Part shown: positions 6,854-13,504 of the stretch, one piece after another
Numbering within the stretch: the first letter of the stretch is position 1
How the letters are laid out: every line of letters begins with the position of its first letter
Assembly (NCBI GenBank): GCA_018716545.1
Contig: DVJU01000050.1
Location: forward strand, 1-19,112
DNA from: Scatomorpha pullicola
GTDB lineage: Bacteria > Bacillota > Clostridia > Oscillospirales > Oscillospiraceae
Reading direction: 5' to 3'
Length of the DNA stretch: 19,112 nt
Program-made: the position numbers and the translations under genes
Notes under the pieces: model-generated
Database searches by the model: none
What the model was told of the DNA's origin: nothing
The model's input: only the letters and a program-made list of their open reading frames with translations

Positions 6854-7522
6854 TCAGCCGACGTTTTGGACGCCTCCGTCCGGGGCGAGCGTTATCACGC
6901 TTACAGGTATGCCCAGCGCCCCGGCCGCGGCGCGCACCGCGCGCTCCATCCCGCCGCAGCACGGCACCGTCATGCGCGTGAGCGTGACGGACTTCACCTC
7001 TCCGGCGGCGAACAGCTCCGTGAGCTTTGCCGCGTAGTCATAGCCGTCCAGCTTGGGACAGCCTATCAGCGTGGCTCTCCCGGCCATGTACCTCGCGTGG
7101 AAGTCCGGGCAGACATAGCCCGTGCAGTCCGCGGCGACCAGGACGTCCGCGCCCTTCAGCCAGGAGGTGTTCGCTCCCACCAGCCGTATCTGCACCGGCC
7201 AGCGGACGTCGCTTTTCTCCGCCGGCGCGCAGGTGAGGGGCTCCGCGGCCGGCGCGCTGCCTTTCAGGTCTTTCAGCGAGCCGAGCGCGGCCATGCGCGC
7301 CCTGACGGCGGCCTCGTCGTAGGCCTCGGCCTCGCGCTCTACGATGCGTATCGCCCCGGCGGGACACTCCGGCAGGCAGTCGCCCATGCCGTCGCAGTAG
7401 TCGTCCCTTATAAGCCGCGCCTTGCCGCCGCTCATGGCGATGGCGCCCTCGTGGCAGGCCTCGGCGCACAGACCGCAGCCTGTGCACTTTTCCTCGTCTA
7501 TCTCTACGATCCTGCGTATCAT
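6854..7522 (-). CDS. Ferredoxin-like 4Fe-4S dicluster protein
   Basis: A 222-residue soluble iron-sulfur protein. The N-terminal ferredoxin domain has CTGCGLCAEAC (Cys13, 16, 19, 23). A second set, CDGMGDCLPEC, supplies Cys43, 49 and 53, with Met46 where a classical ferredoxin has its second Cys. Residues about 105-222 form a second domain with WPVQIRLV, ADCTGYVCPDFH, IGCPKLDGYDY and VPCCGGM, whose Cys residues may bind a further cofactor. The two-domain layout matches a widespread anaerobe family of unknown partner, probably electron transfer. ATG 7522 is preferred because AAAGGTGA is well spaced; GTG 7525 is the alternative. The ATG overlaps the rsmE stop (TGATG), so it is cotranscribed with rsmE. 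Confidence 0.85.
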   Translation of the reverse strand: MIRRIVEIDEEKCTGCGLCAEACHEGAIAMSGGKARLIRDDYCDGMGDCLPECPAGAIRIVEREAEAYDEAAVRARMAALGSLKDLKGSAPAAEPLTCAPAEKSDVRWPVQIRLVGANTSWLKGADVLVAADCTGYVCPDFHARYMAGRATLIGCPKLDGYDYAAKLTELFAAGEVKSVTLTRMTVPCCGGMERAVRAAAGALGIPVSVITLAPDGGVQNVG

Positions 7523-8259
7523 CACAGTTCACCTTTCGCATACATGATAGCCGTCACCGCGACCACGGGTGCGGTCTCGCAGCGGAAGATGCGCTCGCCC
7601 ATGGAGCAGAGCGTGGCTCCCGCGCCCCTGGCGAGCCTGGCCTCGGCCAGGCTGAAGCCGCCCTCGGGGCCGGTGATGACGCTGGCGCTCTTGAAGTCTC
7701 CGGCGCCCTCGATGGCCTCTTTCATCGGCACGCGGTCGTCGCCCGTCTCGTACATGAAAAGCCGCACGTCGGCCTTCATGGCGGAGTCGAGCATCTCGAC
7801 GTAGTCGTGGATGTAGTCCACCTGCGGGATCATCCCTCGCCCGCTCTGCTCGGCGGCGGACTGCGAGATGCGGTTGAAGCGCTCCAGCTTCTTGTCCATG
7901 CTGCGGCCGTCCGGCCTGGCGACGCAGCGCTCGCAGTCGAAGAACACGATGCGCTTGGCGCCCGCCTCGACGCACTTCTGAATGAGGAAGTCCGCCCGCT
8001 CGCCCTTGGGCAGTCCCGCGTAGACGGTGACGTCCACGTCCGGCTCGCCCTTGCAGGGCACGACCTCGACCACCTCGGCCTCGACCTCGTCCCTGGTGGA
8101 CGTTATATAGCGGCAGCGGTAGTCCTTGCCCTTTCCGTCGCAGATGACCAGCTCCTCGCCCGGACGCAGGCGCAGCACGCGCACGTGCTCCGCGTCCCGG
8201 CCGCGTATATAGGCGCGGCCTCCGTCGAGGTTGGTACCGAACATGAAAAATCTGGCCAT
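7522..8259 (-). CDS. rsmE: 16S rRNA (uracil1498-N3)-methyltransferase
   Basis: Methylates N3 of U1498 in 16S rRNA using S-adenosylmethionine. The 245-residue protein has an N-terminal PUA-like domain (about 1-70, with HVRVLRLRPGEEL) and a C-terminal SPOUT trefoil-knot domain. The knot motifs are GPEGGFS (197-203) and MGERIFRCETAPVVAV (220-235), the family's LGxRILRxETA signature. GLPKGERADFLIQKCVEAG (82-100) is also diagnostic. The ATG at 8259 is chosen because GGGGGA lies 6 bases upstream and the protein then starts MARFFM, as in homologues. The longer open frame to 8331 has no ribosome site. It is first in an operon with the 4Fe-4S protein gene. Confidence 0.94.
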   Translation of the reverse strand: MARFFMFGTNLDGGRAYIRGRDAEHVRVLRLRPGEELVICDGKGKDYRCRYITSTRDEVEAEVVEVVPCKGEPDVDVTVYAGLPKGERADFLIQKCVEAGAKRIVFFDCERCVARPDGRSMDKKLERFNRISQSAAEQSGRGMIPQVDYIHDYVEMLDSAMKADVRLFMYETGDDRVPMKEAIEGAGDFKSASVITGPEGGFSLAEARLARGAGATLCSMGERIFRCETAPVVAVTAIMYAKGEL

Positions 8260-8351
8260 TTGTATTCCCCCAGTGCAGTTCTCGCTCATTTGCCCGGAGG
8301 GACATGCCCAGGCCGGGACAACGAGGCGCAAGCGCGGTGTTTACTGAGGCG

Positions 8352-8380
8352 ATTATCTCACATCGCGCACCTTATTTCAA
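8352..8380 (-). promoter_or_regulatory. Sigma-A promoter of rsmE operon
   Basis: TTGAAA (8380-8375), 17 bases, GATAAT (8357-8352) on the minus strand. The predicted leader is about 85 bases, in which I see no special structure. Confidence 0.7.
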
Positions 8381-8412
8381 GCGCGGCATAGAATGTTGCG
8401 GGAGGAATCCGT

Positions 8413-8904
8413 ATGGACGACAGTGTACTCGCGTCATTGCGCGGCTTCAGCGGCGTGTGGGGGCGCGTCACGGGCGGGGAGGGCGCGCCGGACGCCGCCC
8501 GGAACGGCACGGCGGAGGATCTGCAGCGGCTGATGTGCGGCGCGGCGTGCCTTGAAGGCAGCCTGCGCGCTCTGGCCTGCCGGTGCAAAAGCGCGGCGCC
8601 GAGGCTCAACCGGCTGGCCGACGGGCAGGCGGGAATAGTCCGGCGGCTGAAGGCGGAGATCTACCTGCTGACGGGTCAGACCTGCGCGCCCGGCGCGTCC
8701 TGTGCCTTCACCCCCTGCACGCTGACGGCGCTGCGCGCAGCTTACATCGCCGCCGGCGAGAGCGCGGCGGACTTCGCGGCCAGCGCGCGAAACGCGCCAA
8801 AGGACACGGCGCGGCTGCTGGATAAGTTCTCCGCAGCCCAGCGCTGCACGGAGCGCGAGCTCAAGGAGCTCATTTTGCGCGCGATGGACGCATTTTCTAC
8901 TTGA
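8413..8904 (+). CDS. Cys-rich helical protein, possibly ferritin-like/rubrerythrin-related
   Basis: A 163-residue, probably cytoplasmic, nearly all-helical protein without signal peptide or membrane helix. Residues about 35-90 (EDLQRLMCGAACLEG, then LRALACRC, LADGQAGIVRRLKAEIYLLTGQ) resemble the first helix pair of ferritin-like proteins common in gut Clostridia. However, the usual Glu and ExxH metal ligands are largely absent. It has eight Cys (42, 46, 56, 58, 91, 97, 102, 145). GGGAGGA lies 8 bases before the ATG at 8413. It is divergent from rsmE and the 4Fe-4S protein gene. The fold assignment is an inference from helix pattern and the LLTG ending; the function is not known. Confidence 0.7.
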   Translation: MDDSVLASLRGFSGVWGRVTGGEGAPDAARNGTAEDLQRLMCGAACLEGSLRALACRCKSAAPRLNRLADGQAGIVRRLKAEIYLLTGQTCAPGASCAFTPCTLTALRAAYIAAGESAADFAASARNAPKDTARLLDKFSAAQRCTERELKELILRAMDAFST

Positions 8905-8929
8905 CTTTGGCCGGGAAATCGTATATTAT
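8901..8929 (+). promoter_or_regulatory. Sigma-A promoter of tRNA-Ser
   Basis: TTGACT (8901-8906), 17 bases, TATTAT (8924-8929), about 40 bases before the tRNA. The -35 box overlaps the stop codon of the preceding gene. Confidence 0.8.
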
Positions 8930-8970
8930 ATACGGGCGCTAACTGAATAGCTTTAGTTCGAGCAGCCCGT

Positions 8971-9062
8971 GGAGATGTCGCGTAGTTGGTCGAGCGCGCA
9001 CGATTGGAAATCGTGTAGGGGTCAAAAGCTCCTCGAGAGTTCGAATCTCTCCATCTCCGCCA
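8971..9062 (+). tRNA. tRNA-Ser (anticodon GGA), CCA encoded
   Basis: The acceptor stem GGAGATG (8971-8977) pairs with CATCTCC (9052-9058). The discriminator G is 9059 and the encoded CCA is 9060-9062. The anticodon stem 8999-9003/9011-9015 carries the loop TTGGAAA with GGA at 9006-9008, reading UCC and UCU. A long variable arm, as expected for serine, and GAGAGTTCGAATCTCTC for the T arm complete the cloverleaf. It stands alone with its own promoter and terminator. Confidence 0.97.
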
Positions 9063-9063
9063 A

Positions 9064-9098
9064 AAGGCCGGGACACTTTGTGTCCCGGCCTTCTTTTT
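9064..9098. terminator. Intrinsic terminator of tRNA-Ser (also faces the serpin gene)
   Basis: A perfect 13-bp stem (9064-9076 with 9080-9092), TTT loop, then CTTTTT on the plus strand. On the minus strand it ends in TTTTGG and is 15 bases past the serpin stop, so it probably serves both convergent units. Confidence 0.88.
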
Positions 9099-9113
9099 CA
9101 TTCCGCGCCGCCC

Positions 9114-10568
9114 TCACGCGGGGTCGTTCACCACGCCGGTGAAAAGCGGCAGGCTGCCGCCGGTGGTGATGGCGTAGATGAACGGCCGGTCGAGGGTGAA
9201 GTCTATCTCCTCCTCCGGCGGCATACCGGCGCCGGCGTTCGCTATCACCGTGTACGCCGCGGCGGTGACGCCCTCCTCGTCTATGGCCACGCGCGCGCCG
9301 TGCACGGCCTGGGAGACGAAGACGCCGTCCATGTCCGTCATGGGCGTGAAGTCGCCGGCCACAGGGTCAAAGACGTCCGTCACGCCCAGCGCCTTCAGTC
9401 CTTCACTGAGGTCAAACTGACTGGCCACGTCGAACTTGGGCACGGAGAAGTTTATCCTCGGGCGGTACGCCTCCTCCCAGCCCTCGCTGTCGAGCAGCAG
9501 CGACATATATTCGCCGCTCGCGAGCACCTCGTCCACGCTGACGCCCTCGTCGGGGAGTATGAACCACATGACGCCGTCGTTGTGGAGGTAGCGACTCACC
9601 GCACCGAAGTTCTCTCCGCGATAGTATGTGCCCACGCCGCTCTGGTGCATGAACTCCGCGGTCACGTCGCCGTCCGGCGCGTGGAACACCTCGCGGGTGT
9701 TCGCGCTCTCGGCAAATTCGTCCACCCACTTTGCGCGGAAGTAGACCGTCGTGGCGAGGGCGAGCACGGTCTCCGCGCTCAGCTCTATGTCCCCGATCTG
9801 GTCGCTCAGCAGGCCGCCGGTCTGCTCGTTCAGCCAGCTTTGCAGCGCGCCGTCGAACTCCGCGCTGCCCATCTCGCCGCTATAGCTCGCGGCGTAGTAG
9901 TTCTCGGCCAGGGTGTCTAGCGTGTCCTGGTCAAAGCTCACGTACTCGTTCAGCCAGACGGAGGCAGCGAGGATGCTGGACGTCACGCCGTCGTCGATGT
10001 AGCTGGCGTTCCAGATGTCGTTCGCCTGCTGCCGGAGCGATTCGATGCTGTCCGCCCCCAGCAGGGCGAGTATCTGTTCGCGGCTCTCCCCGCCGGTCAG
10101 CTCGGCGAGCATGGCCAGCGCCATGTAGACGTTCAGCGGCGAGCAGGCCGCGTTCCCGCTCCCCGCGCCGGAGAGGAGCTGCCCCGTGATAGCCGTGAAG
10201 TAGTCCTCCAGCTCCCCGGCATAGCCGGAGGCGTCCGGCTTCGCGCGCATGTCCTCCCACCAGGCCTCGTAGTCCTCGCTGTAGGCGTCCGAGTCGAACT
10301 CGCCGCCCTCGGAGAAATAGTTCTCCTCCCTCGGATACGCGGCCGTGTCCGGGTACACCGGCTCGCTTATGGCGTAGGCGCTCGTCCCCCGGCCGCCGGG
10401 CAGGGCGAAGTAGCCCGCCACCATCGCAACGGCGAGCAGCGCCGCGATGGCGCCGAACCAGAAGCGCCGTCGGGCGCGCCCGGGTTTGAGGCTGCGCTCC
10501 TCCGCGTCCTCGATCTGGTCGTCGCTGATGTCGCCGATGGCCTCGAAAAGCTTCTCGCTGTCTTTCAT
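9114..10568 (-). CDS. Membrane-anchored serpin with anti-sigma-like N-terminus
   Basis: A 484-residue protein. Residues 1-34 are cytoplasmic (LFEAIGDISDDQIEDAEE, then a basic RARRR). A membrane helix spans 35-56, an acidic Tyr-rich linker 66-117, and a full extracellular serpin domain about 118-483. Serpin hallmarks are SPLNVYMALAML (143-154), TVYFRAKW (274-281), the hinge EEGVTAAAYT (431-440) and the signature FTLDRPFIYAI (457-467). Counting from the hinge by the alpha-1-antitrypsin register, followed by MPPE where that protein has IPPE, gives P1 Ala447 and P1' Gly448. The loop is full length with small residues at P12-P10, consistent with an inhibitor of elastase- or subtilisin-like proteases. 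The ATG overlaps the sigma gene stop (ATGA). The N-terminal segment resembles those of clostridial anti-sigma factors, so the protein may regulate that sigma factor; this is inference. Confidence 0.9.
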   Translation of the reverse strand: MKDSEKLFEAIGDISDDQIEDAEERSLKPGRARRRFWFGAIAALLAVAMVAGYFALPGGRGTSAYAISEPVYPDTAAYPREENYFSEGGEFDSDAYSEDYEAWWEDMRAKPDASGYAGELEDYFTAITGQLLSGAGSGNAACSPLNVYMALAMLAELTGGESREQILALLGADSIESLRQQANDIWNASYIDDGVTSSILAASVWLNEYVSFDQDTLDTLAENYYAASYSGEMGSAEFDGALQSWLNEQTGGLLSDQIGDIELSAETVLALATTVYFRAKWVDEFAESANTREVFHAPDGDVTAEFMHQSGVGTYYRGENFGAVSRYLHNDGVMWFILPDEGVSVDEVLASGEYMSLLLDSEGWEEAYRPRINFSVPKFDVASQFDLSEGLKALGVTDVFDPVAGDFTPMTDMDGVFVSQAVHGARVAIDEEGVTAAAYTVIANAGAGMPPEEEIDFTLDRPFIYAITTGGSLPLFTGVVNDPA

Positions 10569-11128
10569 ATTGTCGCTCCTTCCGCTTCAAGATAGGCTTT
10601 CAGCCGCCGCCGGAGGCGGAGCATGCGCTGCGTGAGCTGTTTGGCCGTGCAGCCGCACTCGCGCGCCAGCTCGGCCACGCCCTCGCCGTGCCAGTAGCGG
10701 CGGACGAACAGGGCGCGCTCACTCGCCGTCAGGGTGTCGAGCCACGCGCTGATAAGCTCTGAGAGGCGGCGGCGCTCGACAAGCTCGTCCAGGCTCACGC
10801 GCTCGGGCACACAGTCGTCCAGCTCGCTGAGCAGCACCTCGGCTCCGCCGCGCTTTTGCGCGTGCTCGCGCCGGTAGCGGCTGACGGAGATGTTCCGCGT
10901 CAGCCTGCCCAGGTAGGTCTTCAGCGAGCGAGGCCGCTCCGGCGGGATGGCCGTCCACGCCGCGTGCAGCGCGTCGTTCACGCACTCGTCCGCGTCCTCG
11001 CCCACGCCCAGCAGGTTCATGGCGATGCGCCGGCAGTACGCGCCGTACTTGCGCTGCGTCTCCGAGACGGCCGCCTCGTCGCGCCTGTTGTACAGCTCTA
11101 TTATCGCCTCGTCGTCCAACGCCCTCAC
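10565..11128 (-). CDS. ECF-type RNA polymerase sigma factor
   Basis: A 187-residue sigma-70-family factor with only regions 2 and 4. Region 2 (about 25-90) has TQRKYGAYCRRIAMNLLG, DADECVNDALHAAW and TYLGRLTRNISVSRYRRE. Region 4 (about 125-180) has LDTLTASERALFVRRYWHGEGVAELARECGCTAKQLTQRMLRLRRRL, an ordinary helix-turn-helix. It is followed, with a 4-base ATGA overlap, by the membrane serpin, in the place where ECF factors carry their anti-sigma gene. The coordinates use GTG 11128. TTG 11119 is a strong alternative: it gives the family-like start MDDEAIIELY and better spacing (8 bases) from AGGGG. The gene lies just after a terminator, so it has its own promoter. Confidence 0.92.
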   Translation of the reverse strand: MRALDDEAIIELYNRRDEAAVSETQRKYGAYCRRIAMNLLGVGEDADECVNDALHAAWTAIPPERPRSLKTYLGRLTRNISVSRYRREHAQKRGGAEVLLSELDDCVPERVSLDELVERRRLSELISAWLDTLTASERALFVRRYWHGEGVAELARECGCTAKQLTQRMLRLRRRLKAYLEAEGATI

Positions 11129-11143
11129 CCCCTCGCTTTATAA

Positions 11144-11169
11144 GTCGCAGTTTGAAGCGAAATGTTGCC
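11144..11169 (-). promoter_or_regulatory. Candidate ECF-type (autoregulated) promoter of the sigma-serpin operon
   Basis: On the minus strand GGCAACATTT, with CGAC placed 16 bases after AAC, resembles ECF promoters (AAC -35 core with a following T-run, CG-type -10). I see no good sigma-A promoter between the upstream terminator and the gene. Based on pattern similarity only. Confidence 0.35.
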
Positions 11170-11190
11170 CTCCGGGCGCAAAGGTTTTAA

Positions 11191-11225
11191 AAAAGCCCCG
11201 TCCTCGGCTGCGAGGGCGGGGCTTT
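11191..11225 (-). terminator. Intrinsic terminator of the thiI-to-TcaA-like operon
   Basis: A 15-bp stem (11192-11206 with 11211-11225, one G-U) and a 4-base loop. On the minus strand it is followed by TTTTTTAAAA. It lies 14 bases past the stop of the 611-residue membrane protein. Confidence 0.88.
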
Positions 11226-11238
11226 ACGGTATTCGGTT

Positions 11239-13074
11239 TCAGCTCACCACGTTGGCGGCGAGCCACACTCCGCCGTTCATGACGAAAACTATGGTGTAGG
11301 CGGTGCTGCTCTCGACGTCGTCGGCGTCGGTGTACTGCACGTCCACCGTGCACACGTAGCAGGTGGCGCCGATGCTCACGAAGCTGCTGCCGCGCACGCG
11401 CACCCTGCCGGCGGTGAGGCCGTTGGCCTCGTAGTCGCCGTTCAGCTCGCTCAGCGCGGTGTCAAGCGCGCTGCCGTCCAGGACGAGCGCCTGGAGCGCG
11501 GTGTAGTCCTCCGCCGTGCCGGACTCGCCGGTGAGGTATTCGACATAGGCGTTGGCAAAGGTGGAGACCTCGCCGGAGTGGGCGTCCTGCAGCGTCTGGT
11601 CGCCGCCGGTGAAGAACACTATCTCGGTGCCGTCGGCCGCGAAGTCGTCGAGCGTGTCGCCGTCCGAGGTGGTGACCGTGACCTCGGGCGCGATGTGCAG
11701 GCCGTTCACTTCCCAGACCTGCAGCTCGGGCAGGGTGCCGTAGTTCTCAAAGCCCTCCAGCAGGGCGGGGACGGCGGTCTCTCCGGTGTTGTAGCTGTCG
11801 TCCAGCTCCACGCCGTTGACCGTGACCGTGCTGCCCTCGGGGACGAGGATGCGGTAGTCGAGCGTGCCCTCGCCGAGCGCGAACACTGCGGCGTTGTCCG
11901 TGACCTCGCCTTCGGCGGCGAGGGCGTTGCCCTCGGCGTCCGCGGCGTAGACCTCCGCGGGGGCGTAGAGGCCGCCGACGCGGTACACGGTGTACAGCTC
12001 GCCGGCGCGTCCGGCCTCAAGCTCGGAGAGACCCGCCACCGTGACGGCGTTGTCGGACGGGCTTACCGCCTCCTCGCCGCCGTCCTCGGACTCGGACGGC
12101 TCCGTGGCCGTCGTCTCGTCAGAGCTGACGGCTTCCGGCGCGGAGACGATCTCGGCGTCGGCGTCTATGTACTCGTCCGTGAGCTGCACGCCGTTGACGC
12201 TCACTATGGCGTCCTTGGGGACGGTTATCGTTATCTCGTGCGTCTCGGGGGAGGTGAAGCTGGCCAGCAGCTCCACGCGGGTGACCTCGAGGTATGTAAA
12301 GCCGAAGCCCGCGTCGCCGTTTTCGGCGACTTCGCCCAGCGTGACGCGGCAGATGTCCGTGCCGCCGGCGGAGACCATGTAGACCATGTTGTCCGCGCTG
12401 TAGCCGTCGTCCTCGCGCCAGACCAGGTCGTTGTCGCGGATGACGGACATGCACAGCTCGTCCATCAGCTCGTCGCGGTTCTCAAAGGGCGTCTCGCCGA
12501 CGTTGAAGGCGCCTTCCACGGCGTCCGCCCAGTACTCCTCGTTGGCCAGCCGGGCGAACTCGGCCATGACGCTCTCCGGCCTCGTCGCCTCGTAAGCGCC
12601 GACGTAGAACCACAGCACGACGCAGGCTGCTATGAGCACCAGGGCCAGGACCGCGGTGTAGATGCCGAAGGCCAGGCCGAAGCGGCTCTTTTTCCGCTCG
12701 GGCTTTTCGTCCTCGGGGTGTACGACGCGGATGCGCTCGCGCTGTGGCGGAAGCTCCCGCTCCGGGTGGGTCTCGGCGCGAGAGCGGCGAGGCTCGTCCT
12801 CGCTCCCGGCGCCGCCGGCGCGCTGCGCGGTGGGGCGCTGCTGGCGCAGCTGCTGCGCGCGCGGCCCGGCCGCTCTCTGCCCGGCGGCGGAGGGCGCGGC
12901 GGCTTGGACCGGCTCTCGCGCTGCGGGAGCCTCGCGGCGCGGCTGGGTGCGCGCGCTGCGCTCCGGCTCCGGCGAGGCCTCGCCTATGTCGCGGCGCACG
13001 CTCTCGAGCAGCTTGTCCAGCTCCTCGTCGTCGGAGAGGCCGTGGAAATCAAACACGTTCTTCTCGTCGCTCAT
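11239..13074 (-). CDS. TcaA-like membrane protein with tandem extracellular repeats
   Basis: A 611-residue protein with one membrane helix (about 133-158). Residues 1-130 are cytoplasmic: an acidic start (FDFHGLSDDEELDKLLESVRRDI), then a low-complexity Ala/Gln/Arg/Pro stretch. The outside part holds an alpha/beta NTF2-like segment (about 163-275). Two copies of one module follow: TITVPKDAIVSVNGVQL (282-298) later YTVYRVGGLYAPAEV, and RILVPEGSTVTVNGVEL (408-424) later LQVWEVNGLHIAPEV. Copy 1 carries an acidic Ser/Glu insert (310-345). The C-terminal NTF2-like segment spans about 500-611. This order resembles TcaA/YvbJ-type envelope proteins of Firmicutes, whose exact role is poorly known. The ATG overlaps the preceding stop (ATGA). 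The function is not proven; an envelope role is inferred. Confidence 0.75.
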   Translation of the reverse strand: MSDEKNVFDFHGLSDDEELDKLLESVRRDIGEASPEPERSARTQPRREAPAAREPVQAAAPSAAGQRAAGPRAQQLRQQRPTAQRAGGAGSEDEPRRSRAETHPERELPPQRERIRVVHPEDEKPERKKSRFGLAFGIYTAVLALVLIAACVVLWFYVGAYEATRPESVMAEFARLANEEYWADAVEGAFNVGETPFENRDELMDELCMSVIRDNDLVWREDDGYSADNMVYMVSAGGTDICRVTLGEVAENGDAGFGFTYLEVTRVELLASFTSPETHEITITVPKDAIVSVNGVQLTDEYIDADAEIVSAPEAVSSDETTATEPSESEDGGEEAVSPSDNAVTVAGLSELEAGRAGELYTVYRVGGLYAPAEVYAADAEGNALAAEGEVTDNAAVFALGEGTLDYRILVPEGSTVTVNGVELDDSYNTGETAVPALLEGFENYGTLPELQVWEVNGLHIAPEVTVTTSDGDTLDDFAADGTEIVFFTGGDQTLQDAHSGEVSTFANAYVEYLTGESGTAEDYTALQALVLDGSALDTALSELNGDYEANGLTAGRVRVRGSSFVSIGATCYVCTVDVQYTDADDVESSTAYTIVFVMNGGVWLAANVVS

Positions 13075-13475
13075 GCCGCAGCCTCCTCTCCGTTATCCGT
13101 CGCCGAAGGGCTCTCCTCCGGCGCTGCGCTGCTCTCCGGCTGTCCGCTCGCCTCCGGGCTCGGCTCGGCCGAGGCCTCGGGGGCGGTGTCGGAGATTATT
13201 ATAAGCGGCGTGTCGGTCGTCTCGGCGCCGCCGTCCGGCGTGTTGGCCGGGTTCAGGATGGCGTCCTCCTCGTCGTCCGAGAGGAAAAGCCCGGCGACCG
13301 CGCCGAGGCTGTGCTCGTCCGCCCATTCTATCACGTTTGCGCGCGCGCTTTCGCTCGGCCCCTTCGTGGCGATGTACAACGCCGCGAGGCAGGCGATGAC
13401 GAGCAAAAGCAGCGTTACGCCGACAAAGGCCAGTATGTGCAGCGCCGTCTTGCCGCCGCGGCTCTTGTCTTCCAT
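13071..13475 (-). CDS. Small single-pass membrane protein with Ser/Glu/Pro-rich tail
   Basis: A 134-residue protein: a short basic cytoplasmic start, a membrane helix at about 12-35, a conserved-looking segment KGPSESARANVIEWADEHSLGAVAGLFLSDDEEDAI (38-73), and an acidic, disordered tail rich in Ser, Pro and Glu (95-134). The start at 13475 has AGGAAGGGG 9 bases upstream; the frame stays open far upstream only because it shadows the phosphatase gene. The GPS...SAR...LFLSDDE segment resembles the membrane-proximal N-terminus of clostridial phosphodiester glycosidase (NAGPA-like) proteins, but no catalytic domain follows. The stop overlaps the start of the TcaA-like gene (ATGA), so the two are probably made and act together at the envelope. 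The function is unknown. Confidence 0.7.
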   Translation of the reverse strand: MEDKSRGGKTALHILAFVGVTLLLLVIACLAALYIATKGPSESARANVIEWADEHSLGAVAGLFLSDDEEDAILNPANTPDGGAETTDTPLIIISDTAPEASAEPSPEASGQPESSAAPEESPSATDNGEEAAA

Positions 13476-13504
13476 TGCTATGTACCCCTTCCTGCGTCGC
13501 GCTT

